DNA of 64,000 bases from contig CM074187.1 of NCBI GenBank assembly GCA_037179385.1, forward strand, positions 44,116,879-44,180,878, in the 5' to 3' direction. The position numbers and the translations under genes are program-made. This stretch comes from Holothuria scabra. Its lineage: Eukaryota > Echinodermata > Holothuroidea > Aspidochirotida > Holothuriidae. The notes beneath the pieces are model-generated. The model did no database searches and was not told the origin of the DNA. It worked only from the letters and a program-made list of their open reading frames with translations. Positions 12,396 to 24,039 of the stretch are shown here, piece after piece (within the stretch, counting starts at the first letter, position 1; the number at the start of each line of letters is the position of its first letter).

Positions 12396-13699
12396 GATTT
12401 GGCTGATAAGCCATCCCCTTACATAGATTAAGAACTCTCTTAAAGGAAAATGTTGCATTTATTTTATGGAAAAGGTGTATTTTTAGAAGCAATATTAAGT
12501 TACACAGAAAGATACAACATTAAAAAATCCAATATGATACCATTTCCAATGGAGAAGTTTCTCACAGATTCCAATTCAGTTGTGTGGTGGTCGAATATAA
12601 TTTGTTCACCCAAAATTTCAAACAACGATTTAAATGATTCAACTTTCCTAACTCTTCTAATAGATAAATTTTAGTAAGACAAAGTCATTGCTGGGGTTTG
12701 TTGTTTAGACTAAATGGTTAATAATGACTGGATCTATTTACTTTGAATGCTATATTTATAACATATTTTAAAGGCAATATTTCCCTTCAGCATAACAGAG
12801 TGAGTTTAAACATAATGCCATCTTTTTGATACCAGACAAAAGGGTCACCAGAGGTAACTGAGAGGGTCTACTTAATGTTGATGATGACTTTAGCTTTTCA
12901 AAATATTTTCAGAAACTCATGGAATAAATATCATGTATGAACTAACAATGTCATTTTAGCCGTTTCCCTTCAGTATTATGTAAAAATGCAACTACCTTTT
13001 TGCTCTTTGAGGGGTTGCTTACCAAGCCAGTAGTGTTTTGACTATAACTTTTGTAGTAAAATATAATATACTTAAAGAGCTCAAAATAAAATTCTGCCAA
13101 CACTATTTTTAATGACTGTGGTCAGTAATACTACTTCTGCAGTGTGCGTAACATTGGCGTAGCTACTGGGGAGGCAGCAACTTGCCCCCCCCCCCCGAAA
13201 GTAATTTGGGGGAAATTTGATGAATTTCCTTATTCTAACCGAAATTTCTCAAAATTTTTGTTAGAATAAGAAATTGTGAGACATTTCTCATACAAAATTC
13301 GTATTTTCATGCAACAAATTAACCCAGATTTCGTCAGTGTCGCATGAACCGGCCCTACTCACGTTCTACAGAAATGTCCTGGCCGCGCAGCAGATTGAAC
13401 GTGCTCTATCTTGTATACGCGCTGGTGTTATGATCAGTGCATTCCAGTGAACAGGAAGCTGTTATTCAGGAATTTAACAACAGTTTATTCAGTACAACTA
13501 ACACTGTGGGGTTTCAGTAAAATGATGTGAAAACTGACTAGTCACTGACGTAGACCCCGAGGTTATTATATTGTCCTACAAGCTAGTAGTAGCTGTGGGC
13601 CCAACCGATTTTACTCTGTGTACATAACGATGGATCGGGCTGAAAAGGAGCCAGTACATTTTATGTGGTAATTTTCTGATCATTTTGCAATTTGATTTT

Positions 13700-14698
13700 C
13701 TTTTTATTAAAATGAAGATTTTATTGCAAAGGAAAGCTCAAAATAACGACTGCTTAATTTCTACTTAAAAGTCTTACAAATGCGATTTCCGGCTATCTGA
13801 GAGGGTCGCGATTTTTCAAAATTTTCTGTAAGCTCCGCGCCAACTGATGGTGGCGCTCCGCTTAGATAGTCTTTCGGGCAGTCAGTCACCATTTCTCATG
13901 CCCCCCCCCCAAAAAAATTGCATGACATCCCCTGATACTATTTGAGACGTTTTGGTCTCAAGTCGAGTTTGCCCACAAACAAATTTCCTTATACTATCCG
14001 CCCTTGCGCAACCTGCATAGGCACACAGGCATGCGCCTTTAATCAGCTGGTGAATTCAGCTGATACGGTACGCAGTTTAACAAGGAATATCTTGATTAGC
14101 TGTTGTCATTTATTGTTTCGATCGTATTCTTTGTTAGGGTTAGGGATTAGTTTAAGGATTAACGATATCGTTAGCCAGTTAGGGAATTTCTTGTAAAACA
14201 GGTCTCATTGGCCGTAGGAAGTCGGATTAGGGAAGTGTAATTAGCACCCCCCTCCTCCCCCACCTTCTCGGGTGCTGCTTAAACGTGACTTGACGCAGCT
14301 GTGGAATTTAGACAGTTGTTTCCTGCATAAAAACTGCATAAACGTGACGTGTACGTTAATTAGCGCCAAATTAAAGCACGTTACTATCTCTGAAAAATTA
14401 TTTTATTTCTCAAACTACGCATGCAGCACTAGTACAATACTTCATCCTTCAACGTTTGTAGAAGATGTTTTGTGTTTGTTACGTTATTCATTCCATTGTC
14501 GGTTCCCATTTTACAACAAACCTTACTGAAAAGAAAAAGAAAGAAAAGAAAAGAAAAGACGTGACTGTTTAGCCTTGTCACACCCGAGAGCATTGTAGTC
14601 TCGTATTGCCTTTGTCAAGGAAAGAAAGAACGTGGGCGTTAATTTTTAGATTTTTTTCTTAGTAATACAAGGTCATTAGAGTTTTACATCACATGCTG
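13700..14698. repeat. Tandem duplication, unit 1 (about 1.0 kb)
   Basis: This unit is followed directly by a near-identical one at 14699-15704. The offset is 999 bp at the start and becomes 1005-1006 bp after a homopolymer C run, so the two differ by a few substitutions and C-run/A-run length. Both contain the hAT-like GGTGGCGCTCCGCTTAGATA block and a reversed telomere-motif MITE. The recurring 84- and 85-codon frames in the two units are by-products of the duplication and look non-coding. Confidence 0.92.
14063..14202 (-). mobile_element. Telomere-motif MITE copy (family B), divergent
   Basis: Read on the minus strand it matches the family seen at 23721 and 51343: ends like CTTGTTAAAC...CAGTGCGC, a core of CCCTAACCCTAAC, then AAAGAATAC. 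Here the plus strand shows GTACGCAGTTTAACAAGG at one side and TTTCTTGTAAAACAGG at the other. It lies in tandem unit 1. Confidence 0.65.
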
Positions 14699-15704
14699 CT
14701 TTTTATTAAAATGAAGATTTTATTGCAAAGTAGAGCTCAAAATAACGACTGCTTAATTTCTACTTAAAAGTCTTACAAATGCAATTTCCGGCTATCTGAG
14801 AGGGTCGCGATTTTTCAAAATTTTCTGTAAGCTCCGCGCCAACTGATGGTGGCGCTCCGCTTAGATAGTCTTTCGGGCAGTCAGTCACCATTTCTCATGC
14901 CGCCCCCCCCCCCGAAAAAAATTTGCATGACATCCCCTGATACTATTTGAGACGTTTTGGTCTCGAGTCGAGTTTGCCCACAAACAAATTTCCTTATACT
15001 ATCCGCCCTTGCGCAACCTGCATAGGCACACAGGCATGCGCCTTTAATCAGCTGGTGAATTCAGCTGATACGGTACGCAGTTTAACAAGGAATATCTTGA
15101 TTAGCTGTTGTCATTTATTGTTTCGATCGTATTCTTTGTTAGGGTTAGGGATTAGTTTAAGGATTAACGATATCGTTAGCCAGTTAGGGAATTTCTTGTA
15201 AAACAGGTCTCATTGGCCGTAGGAAGTCGGATTAGGGAAGTGTAATTAGCACCCCCCCTCCTCCCCCACCTTCTCGGGTGCTGCTTAAACGTGACTTGAC
15301 GCAGCTGCGGAATTTAGACAGTTGTGTCCTGCATAAAAACTGCATAAACGTGACGTGTACGTTAATTAGCGCCAAATTAAAGCACGTTACTATCTCTGAA
15401 AAATTATTTTATTTCTCAAACTACGCATGCAGCACTAGTACAATACTTCATCCTTCAACGTTTGTAGAAGATGTTTTGTGTTTGTTACGTTATTCATTCC
15501 ATTGTCGGTTCCCATTTTACAACAAACCTTACTGAAAAGAAAAAGAAAGAAAAGAAAAGAAAAGACGTGACTGTTTAGCCTTGTCACACCCGAGAGCATT
15601 GTAGTCTCGTATTGCCTTTGTCAAGGAAAGAAAGAACGTGGGCGTTACTTTTTAGATTTTTTTCTTAGAAATACAAGGTCATTAGAGTTTTACATCACAT
15701 GCTG
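14699..15704. repeat. Tandem duplication, unit 2
   Basis: Second unit of the pair that starts at 13700. The shared sequence ends at ACATGCTG in both units (14698 and 15704), which defines the breakpoint. The near identity indicates a recent event. Confidence 0.92.
15067..15207 (-). mobile_element. Telomere-motif MITE copy (family B), in tandem unit 2
   Basis: Same insertion as at 14063, duplicated with the 1-kb unit, so it is not an independent transposition. Confidence 0.65.
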
Positions 15705-15721
15705 GTTCCTGAATGAAAGAA

Positions 15722-15769
15722 GTCATTAAATATTGGTAATTCCCGCGGGAATTAACAATATTTAATGAC
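15722..15769. repeat. 48-bp near-perfect palindrome centred on CCCGCGGG
   Basis: GTCATTAAATATTGGTAATT runs into CCCGCGGG, then mirrors back to CAATATTTAATGAC with one mismatch pair and no loop. It begins 17 bases after the end of the tandem duplication. Confidence 0.9.
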
Positions 15770-15771
15770 GC

Positions 15772-16198
15772 GATAATTATCCAAGGAAGTTGCGAGAAAT
15801 GGAGGGACACCGAACAAATGTGTCAGAAAATCTTTGCTTTTTTAAAAGAAACCTTTTCATGTATCTATTTCATTGACAGGTCCTTTCGTTCTCTCTGAAT
15901 TTCCTTAGTAATGATTTCTTAACAGCAGATTGGCCCGTGTTACAAAAACCATTGTCAAGATGCTGTTCTGAAGGTGACTGCATACGTACTGAGCAGCTGG
16001 TTAATTATTATTTCAATTTCAAATTATTTTTTTCAAATGTTTTACAGAGTTTATACAATTCAGTGATGCTGATTGACAATAAGATATACACATATGAAAG
16101 GCACTAGATGAAAAGATGAGACGGATATCTATGCTAGTGACCCTAAGCTGAAACAGAATCAAGAATGTATAACATCAATACAATGGGAAAGACAACAA
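15772..16198. other. Gene-less stretch
   Basis: AT-rich sequence with no convincing exon or repeat ends. Confidence 0.5.
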
Positions 16199-16347
16199 AG
16201 GCGAAAAAAAAGAAGAAAGAAAGGAAAGGAAAGGAAAGGGAAAAGGGGGAAGGAAAAGGGGGAAGGAAAAAGGGGGAAGGAAAAGGGGGAAGGAAAAGGG
16301 GGAAGGAAAAAGGGGGAAGGAAAAAGGGGGAAGGAAAAGGGGGAACG
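16199..16347. repeat. Polypurine minisatellite (GGAAAAGGGGGAA-like units)
   Basis: An almost uninterrupted run of purines on the plus strand, built of repeating GGAAAAGGGGGAA and GGAAAAAGGGGGAA units. Three AAGGAAA..GTTTTAAA units follow to 16395. The long frames on both strands here are repeat artefacts. Confidence 0.9.
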
Positions 16348-17429
16348 TTTTAAATGACAAGGAAATGTTTTAAAGGAAAAGGAAACGTTTTAAAGGTAGA
16401 AAGAAGTAGTAGAATAGAGTGTTAAGACATGCATCATGGTGTAGAGTCAACTTTCCGGTAATCGGCTTAAAGCTCTTTCTTAAGATTACTTTGAAAAGAC
16501 TTCAGGGACTTAGCAGATTTAACAGATTGGGGGAGGGACTGTCATATGTTGTAGCAATAATATTTCAGAAGCAATTTTCCATGTAGGGTCTAATGATGAC
16601 TTAACCTTTATTTAATAAATTCCTGTTTCGAGTAGTGATGGAAAAATTGCAAGCATTAGACAGAACAGGGAGTTCTTTATAGCAATTTCCTGTTTACAAT
16701 GCCATAAACTTTGGAAATTGCAGTGGGTATCTTACTATTATAATGATAGTACACAAAGCAAAACATGTAGTAAAATGCATGTCTTTTATCATAAGTAAAC
16801 GTTTATTACTATAGAAGTCTTGTGCTGTCGTCAGCAGTATGGCGTAACAGATGTCACTGATCATGCGCAGTAGGTGTGTTACCAGCACGCATGCACGACA
16901 GGCTGGAAGGCAGAACAGAGAGAAGCGCAACGCAGCGACGTCAGTACATGGCCATACAAGAGGTCAGTAGGATAAAATCTAGGTTTCTTTGTAAGTACCG
17001 TAAATCTGTTTTACAAATAAGGGGTCGTAGATAAGATTAACTGTGTCGTAAGCTTCCATGGCACATCTTAGAAAGAATGAACAGAGGAATAATAGTTTGG
17101 ATTTGCTATGTCTTCAGAGAAAGTAATTAAATTACAAAATACACCGATTTACTTAACAAGGCATTACGTAGAATTGATATGAGCTGCCAAAGAAAGCTTG
17201 TCATGAAGTATTAATCCTAGGTACTTCGTATATACAAGACGATTTGAATATTTTAAAACCACCAAAAATAAAATATTCATAACAAGAATAACTAATATCT
17301 CTGGCATGAAATATCATGTTGTTTGTTTTTCCTAGGAGTACAGAGTAAGGTCATTAGAATTCAAACCAATTCCTAAGTTCGTGAACACATTTCGCCGTTA
17401 ACTTATTACAGCTATTATCAAACAAAAAT

Positions 17430-17747
17430 GGGTGTCATCGGCAAAAAGGCGAATAGAAACGTTTGGAATTGCACTGTGAATGTCGGCATGAAAGAGGAAC
17501 AGCAAGGGTCCACGGACGGGTACAAGGGTAGTTAACTGAAGCAGGAAGAACAAGTATTGTTAACATATTTACATTGTCTTCTGTTGTGTAAATAGCTTGC
17601 TGTGAGACCATACTTTTTCTTAAGTCCTCCCGACCCTCTGGCAAGGACCGTTCGGCGAAACCAAACATTAAATTACTTCCCGAAGAAGCCATTACGTCCA
17701 CTGAAGGACAGTACAACATGATCTTAGCCAAACGGCCGAGAAGCGAC
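17430..17747 (-). repeat. SINE-like repeat with a U2 snRNA-derived head
   Basis: On the minus strand, starting at 17747, the sequence GTCGCTTCTCGGCCGTTTGG then CTAAGATCA matches the first 29 nt of U2 snRNA, which is highly conserved in animals, with two differences. The next bases drift away from U2 into CTTCAGTGGACGTAATGGCT, GCTTCTTCGGGAAG and GTTTCGCCGAACGG. The same body recurs on the minus strand at 27787-27890, so it is a dispersed family and not a lone U2 pseudogene. The far boundary (about 17430) is uncertain. SINEs with snRNA heads are an established class in some animals. Confidence 0.65.
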
Positions 17748-17749
17748 CT

Positions 17750-19360
17750 TATCGTACGTATACTGAGCTGACCTAATGATGCGTTGCAACTACAGCAACA
17801 CGAAGAGATCGAGCTTAGCTTTTAATATTGCAGGAGGCTTTTTTCGAGTACAATGAACAATGTTCTTACTTGAAATATACATCCTAAGGCCAGGTGTGAT
17901 CTAAGGCTCTTCATAATTTTTTTTCCTTGACATTCCTACAAGTGGAAATGAATATTAAGTTGTGCATTAAGGTTCCTAAAGAAATATTTCATCAAAATCG
18001 TTGCAAATAGATGACATGTTCAAAGATTCTAGAGATGGAGGGGAAAATTTGAAACTAGATTGCCTTCGCTTTAAAATCTAATGAGTGATCTTTCTGATCT
18101 GATATATCTAAGGTCTTCATTCACACAAAAAGGCAGGGGAAATGGTCTCGGAGAATATATTGTTGTCACGTAGCTTAGTAGGCCAGTCTGGTAAATGATG
18201 TTATCAATGAAGGTTACACTTGAATGCTTATCTGTATAGTTGTTGACGTAATAGTGAAAATGAAGTTATAATTCACGGTAGCTTGCTTCGTATACTCGTC
18301 ACAATGTGCACTGAAGGAGCAATCAGGGTTAGACAGCGATGGGGGATGCAGCCTTACCAACTTGAAGTGGTGTAGAAGACTGTCCTGTTTTATGATTGGC
18401 TGTTGAGCACGTGACAACACTTTTCTCCTCAAATGTGAAATTTTCTCGTGGTAGCTGCTTGGTTTACCTTGGATATGTAATTTCGAAGTCCTTAAATATT
18501 GCAAAAGATACCTTGAAGACAAATGAGAAGAACATTGTGAGATTTAGCTACTGCTTTTCAAATATTTTTTGGACGATTGCTTTTACCTGTTATCGGATTA
18601 AAGCAGAATTAAGAGCCCCATCTTCTCACCCAGACGGTCTCGGTTCTCCTCATTATAGGAGGAGAAAGATTTTTTTTATTGGACCTCCGATTTTGCGCAA
18701 AGAGCAAAACCCCATAGGCGTGGTGTCAAGGGGCCCGCTCAAAGGCCCCTGGTGGGGTCCATGGACAAAGCCACGGTAGGGGTCCAGGAGGCGAATGCCC
18801 CGGAAGCTTAGCGATTTAAGTGATTAGTAGTGATTTGAGAAGCTCCAAAATGGTCGAAAATCATATTCAAATTGAGAATTCTAAACTATGACTTTAATTC
18901 AGGAGTAGGGTGGGGTAAGGGACCTGAAAGGAATAGGGAAATACTATGGCATTTGATTAAGGAAAAACATACTTTACAGTAATGTAATTAAGCAGGCAAA
19001 GCCAAAATGTTGAAGCTACTCAAAATTGAACATGTGATTGATAATTTGAGACAGGGCATTTTAAGAGTTCCAAAGTGTTTGAGTGCATTTTATTAATAGA
19101 AAGTCAAAATAGGAAGTTCTATTTAAAATCCCAAGGCATTATTCCAGGGGGCAAGGTTCCCGCAACAGGGCCCGGAAGCTCTGACATTTTAGGCTTTTCA
19201 GGGGAATTAATGGAAGCAAAAAAGTACCTTTGCATAGGTATTGCTTATAATCATTATCAATGTGGCAAATGGGTGTCATTGAGGCCAATAAGGGTACTGG
19301 GACATGGCCCTCGCTCAGCATGGCTGTATTCGACTCTCTGTTCGGGAACTGAGAACAGTG
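17750..19360. other. Gene-less stretch with repeat fragments
   Basis: No exon is supported. A GC-rich block at about 18700-18810 (AGGCGAATGCCCCGGAAGCT) resembles GGGCGAAGTCCCCGGAAGCT at 21000, so both are probably fragments of one transposon family whose ends I could not pair. Confidence 0.45.
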
Positions 19361-19384
19361 TTCCTATACGAGTCGAACATGAAA

Positions 19385-19406
19385 GAACAAGTTCGCGAAC
19401 ATGTTC
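19385..19406. promoter_or_regulatory. Two perfect p53-family half-sites, 2-bp spacer
   Basis: GAACAAGTTC (19385-19394) and GAACATGTTC (19397-19406) each fit RRRCWWGYYY exactly. A spacer of 0-13 bp is the known requirement for a full p53/p63/p73 response element. The match is to the consensus only; function is untested. It lies about 60 bases before an ATGGCGG start-like context. Confidence 0.5.
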
Positions 19407-19463
19407 TTGCACCCAAATCTCACACCACCTCGCCGGTGGTGCAGCGAAAACGAACAGTAAACA

Positions 19464-19561
19464 AGATGGCGGAGACAACTTCCCATGGAAGGAATTTAAG
19501 AAATTATCAGCAGCACAATGATCTTGAGCATAACATGTATCCGAGAGGAATAAATCACTAG
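19464..19561 (+). CDS. Candidate short first exon / small ORF (MAETTSHGRN...)
   Basis: AACAAGATGGCGGAGAC is a strong animal start context and also a YY1-type motif typical of 5' ends of genes. The frame opened at this ATG runs 32 codons (MAETTSHGRNLRNYQQHNDL...) to a TAG at about 19559. I do not recognise the peptide and see no clear splice donor, so this may be a captured or dead first exon. A longer frame with an ATG at 19304 contains it, but its extra upstream residues look non-coding. Confidence 0.25.
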
Positions 19562-19913
19562 TCAAGTTCAAGTTCGACAACATTTATTTGAGTCATTCTC
19601 TGGATTAACATAAAATACAATTCGGAAAATAAAACAACGAAAAAAAAAACTAAAGGGAGACTCAGGAGGAAACTCAGAAAAGCTCCATAAAGCTTTTAAA
19701 AGAACCTTCCGTAAAAAGAAAAAAAAAAGCAATCAGTGTAACAGTCTTTAGAACTTATCATGAAAATTAAACGAAGTAAGTGGTGAAAGTAAGACACGGT
19801 ACGGCGACACGTTAGGCCGACATGCTCAGGGTGGCGGTATACCCAACGTAACTATCCCTGAATGTGTTCGACACTGCAGTAGGGATTCCCGCATGTTCTC
19901 AGCATGTCCCGGA

Positions 19914-20830
19914 CAGTGGTGTAGTCGAGACCGGCATATCCGAGACCAAGACCGAGTCCAGAGGGTGTCGAGACCGGCATATCCGATACCCTGAACAGGG
20001 GTAAAATTCGAGACCGAGACCGACAAGGTCCGGGACCGAGACCGAGGCCGAATGTACATGTTGCAAAGGAAAATATACTGTCCAAAATTTTGAAAGCATT
20101 TTACCTACTGTAACCTTAGTTACTTTATGCTCTTAAATGACATTTAGCACCCAAAAGTGCACCACCGTTGATTTTGTGCATATTTTATCATATGCATGAC
20201 TGTAGGTGACGGGAGACCTTGGGCTGTGGCCCATAATTGGCCAAGACCTTGCTTGCTGAATCGGGCAGACTTCAGCGCCTCAGTGGGGCAGAAATTATGC
20301 CCTAGTTGGGGATCTACAAAAGTGCAAAGGGTCACCCCCCTTGAGAAAAAGATTCCCTTGCGGCAATGGTCATATGACAAAACAGGGAGCTTCCAGTTGC
20401 CTGACCAAACATAGAAGAAATATATGGAGCGTGTGGACTCATTACATAAATACTTTTTTCCTCAATGATTACGGTAGCCCATTTTTCAAAGTAATTGGCT
20501 TTTTTGAAAAGTAAACTCAGTCTATTATAAAGTATAGGTTGAAGGTATGGTTCAGTGAAGTAAGCAATTTTTCTGTGAAGGGGGCCATGGAGTATGTTGA
20601 GTGATTGACGGTAAGGGGAGGGGTCAAAGGGAGAGGGTTTCCCTTTCCCCTTTGAAAATTCATGGCCTTTTGAAGGAGCTTCAATGCAAAAATTTTTGGC
20701 CGGTCTCGAAGCCAGACTAGGACAATTTCCGAGACCGCAAGGGTCCGAGACCGAGACCACAGGGTGTCGAGACCGAGACCAGGAAAAACCGATCTCGAGA
20801 CCGAGACCGGTCTCGAGCACTGCACCACTG
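19914..20830. mobile_element. hAT-like element with 8-bp target duplication
   Basis: The left end CAGTGGTGTAGTCGAGACC and right end GGTCTCGAGCACTGCACCACTG are inverted. Flanks GTCCCGGA (19906-19913) and GTCCTGGA (20831-20838) match at 7 of 8 positions. Both subterminal regions are packed with GAGACCGAGACC-type repeats. The interior has no transposase frame. Confidence 0.82.
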
Positions 20831-21318
20831 GTCCTGGAACAGTCAAGAACTAGGTGTCGAATACAGCCTATGTTTAAAAGGCCCTGATTTGAGAAGAAGA
20901 AAGATAATTCGAAAAAGAAAGATAGCTTGCAAAGGGTTTTAGCTGTTTGAAGGGCAAAAATAAATTCTTCTACAGGATATCGTAAATGTGGGGGTAATCG
21001 GGGCGAAGTCCCCGGAAGCTTTGCAATTTTTGAAAAGAAAGTAATAATTTTTGAAAAGAAAGTAATAATTGAGCCAAAGAATAGCCGAAATGAAATAAAA
21101 GCAACTTAATTTTGTTTAATTACTTTTGAAAAATTTATTTCGCGATATTCAGTTATTGGGGGGTATGCCATCAAAATCTCATAAAAAATTATTGGGGGAA
21201 GTCCCCCGGCCCCCTATTCCGAAGCCTTTGGTAACCTACTTACTTAAACCCACCCACAACTGTATAGATTTCATCCTCATACAGATAGAATCTCAGTGTA
21301 TTGCTTCAGAGTGAGTAT

Positions 21319-23358
21319 CAGGGGTGGTGCCAGGGGGCCTTCCCCCGTCGGGGAAGGTCGGCGGTCCCGTCGGGTGAGCCTAAAAATAGAAAAAAAATAA
21401 AAAAAAATAATAAAAACATCTATAAGATCTAAAAAGAAGCCACTGGATGGGTGATCTTGAACATATTTTTTTCCCTTTTTCGCTATTTTAATACACATCG
21501 GAATTGAATTTCAATCATTTCTTCGTAGATCTGTTATATCTCATTGCATGTATCTTGTCCCATCTTCAAACCATGCTCTCAAGGTCACCCATAACCAAGA
21601 CTTGTGTTGCAGACCCGGGAGATGGAAGTTTCATGTGCAGACGTAACCAAGTGTGGAACAAGTGGGGACCGGGGCCATGGGCCACGTCGGGGAAGGCTAC
21701 CCTCCCCCGTCCTTGAGAAGATCCAATTTCGTCGGGAAGCTTTCATCTATAGGCCTACGATAAAAGATGCAAGCCCGATAAACTCCAGCAGCACCTCCCC
21801 CAGACGATCTTCTTGATCTTGCTAACTAGAAGACTATATTCTTCAAGTAAACTCTCGCAATTCCAATTTTTTTACAAAAAGTTTCTTGAGGTTGTTCAGG
21901 TGCATGCAGTGCCCAATGGTTTGAAATCTGTCCAGAACAGACAGCCGATTCGGCAACGGTAATAAAAATCGGCCCGGCCGTTTTCAGTTACATATAATGA
22001 TAAAGAGTAGTGTGAGAATATATCTCCCCAAAAGTAGGATTGAAAATTCATTCAAAACCACCTTGTTACGTGACATATTTAAAAAGACGCTCGGTTGGAA
22101 GTAAAATCATTTATAGCCAGAGTTCGGACAATCACAGAAAATTTCATCAATTTAGTGAAGCTTTCAATTGAATGCAACGAAGAGTCTTATTAGGGTCAAA
22201 AACATTAGCATGTCTTCAATTCCGTTGAGTAGTTTTCCCCCCAAAGAGGCAAAACCATTCATCCAATGGTAGGTTAACCTTTACCTGGTAATTTACTGAT
22301 CACTTAGCAAGTTAGTTTTTCTACTGAAGCGAGGTTTCTATTGAAAAGAAGGCTCAACATAACGCTTCATAATGCTTCATTTCAACGTACAAATCTGGAA
22401 AATGCCATTTCCTGCTGTCTGAGGGGTTCCATTTGTTAATAATTTCTGTACGCTCCTATATAACTAGTCTTTGAGGAGGATGATATTTTCAAACATAACA
22501 TCTTCTGCCCACCCAAACTGAAACGCTCCTGTACGCTTATGTCAATTTATAAACTATAAAACTTCAAATATATGGGAAGCCAAAATTTTCCGCAGGGAAA
22601 TTTCCAATTATGGTCCGAGGGCATGAGAATATTCAGTGACGCCAGCAAGTCTACAAATCGTCCCGTTACTTTATTTTTCTCATACAGTTAAGAAGGTCAG
22701 ATTCTTCTATAAAAACCCCCAATCTATCGTAAGATTAAAATTTTTCTCCAATACAAGCTTCGGGTTTTCAAATATTTGTTAAAAATAGCAAAATTTCCCA
22801 ATTTTAATGGATTCTCCTTCAAAAAAAAAAAACAAAAAACAAAAACAAAAAACAAAAAACAAAAACAGAACCACCTTCTGTCAACCGCCATACATTTCAA
22901 AAAAAAATTTCTTTCATCAAATTCCACATTTTTCTAGTTTAATAAGTTATTACTTTAAAAATCTTACATCAAATGAGGGAAAAGGTTTTCGGATAAATTT
23001 TCATTTTTGCCTGAGAGGCTAGTACGTAGGCCTAGTACGATGAAATACGGAACCCGTAAAAGAATTTTAGCTGTCGCCCATCGGCCTCTAATTTTTTTGA
23101 TTTTGCTCATAAGAAGGAAAGATTCTTCAACAAACACTCCAACTTTTTAATGGTCCTTACAAAAAGCCACATTTGGTTTAAAAATTTCTTCAAAAAATAA
23201 AACAGTTTTATTTTTGTTAAAAATAAAGCAAAAAATTTCGGCGCGCTCCTCTCGCCTCATACGCTGCCAAGTCACCTCCTACAGGAACAAACTCATCGCC
23301 TTTGTAGGGGTCTCGAAATGCTGCCCCCCTGTGGGGCAAATCATGGCGCCACCCCCTG
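21319..23358. mobile_element. hAT-like element with 8-bp target duplication
   Basis: The left end CAGGGGTGGTGCCAGGG is the inverse of the right end ATGGCGCCACCCCCTG. Flanks GTGAGTAT (21311-21318) and GTGAGTAA (23359-23366) match at 7 of 8. The interior contains CTGATCACTTAGCAAGTTAG and CCATTTCCTGCTGTCTGAGG, related to the blocks in the 13.1 and 60.7 kb elements. No intact transposase. Confidence 0.8.
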
Positions 23359-23720
23359 GTGAGTAAACAAGACTTCAGTTTGTAATCAAAACACACTCAG
23401 CATGGTGTGTAACATGAATTACAGTATTCTACATTTGTTTTAACTTTCTGTCAGTCAAGGGCTGTGTCAATTGAATATTTCTGTCGAACACTACAAAAAT
23501 TGTAGTTCAGGTGAGATTTGACTGCCTTTAAACTTGATGGACAAAACATTCGCTCAAGACTTGTTGTGAAACAACAATCGAATCCCACATGTTTTTCTTA
23601 TTTCACTTCGAAGCATCTTTTATTATATTTTACGACCTAATCATCGCATATTCAAAGATAAACCAATGAGTCTAGTAAAGCCCACAACTAAATAGGACAA
23701 ATATTGTCCCAAGACGGGGA

Positions 23721-23865
23721 GATGCGCTCTGTTTAACAAGAAATTTCCTTACTGGCCCACGATAGCCTAATCTCTAACCTAATCCCTAACCCTAACAAAG
23801 AATACAACCAATACAATAGAATGGCAATAACCAATCAACAAACACCTTGTTAAACAGTACGCATC
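23721..23865 (+). mobile_element. Telomere-motif MITE (family B)
   Basis: GATGCGCTCTGTTTAACAAG at the left is the inverse of CTTGTTAAACAGTACGCATC at the right. The core contains CCTAATCCCTAACCCTAAC followed by AAAGAATACAACC. At 145 bp it has no coding room. Confidence 0.85.
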
Positions 23866-24039
23866 TACCCCCAAGACAGTCAAGAGCCAATCATGAAACA
23901 CAAGAGGCACTGATCCAAATTGGTGTGACTGCATTCCCCCTTTCATAAAATTTTCACTCACGGTTGGAACTTCTGCCAAAGCAACATCACCATTTGTCAC
24001 TCTTTCTCATTGATGCGGGCACATAACCGTACTGGCTGG

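Larger units (their letters stand above)
13152..15704. mobile_element. hAT-like element, left end present, right end not found
   Basis: CATTGGCGTAGCTACTGGGG at the start is a one-base variant of the CAGTGGCGTAGCTACTG end seen at 60704. About 500 bases that follow (TTCTCAAAATTTTTGTTAGA, GTGAGACATTTCTCATACA, GATGGATCGGGCTGAAA) also match that element. The proximal 8 bases GTGCGTAA could be one half of a target duplication, but no matching right end appears. The 1-kb tandem duplication lies within it or immediately follows it. No transposase reading frame survives. Confidence 0.55.

Noticed and set aside
13942..15201. Two near-identical 84-codon frames beginning MRRFGL, and two 85-codon frames after them
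   Set aside because: They recur only because the 1-kb unit is duplicated; the frame crosses a MITE and has no protein-like composition.
16165..16360. Lys/Gly/Glu-rich frame on plus and Phe/Pro/Leu-rich frame on minus
   Set aside because: Both are direct translations of the polypurine minisatellite.
17719..17747. Functional U2 snRNA gene
   Set aside because: Similarity ends after about 29 bases; the branch-site-pairing region and the later stems are absent.
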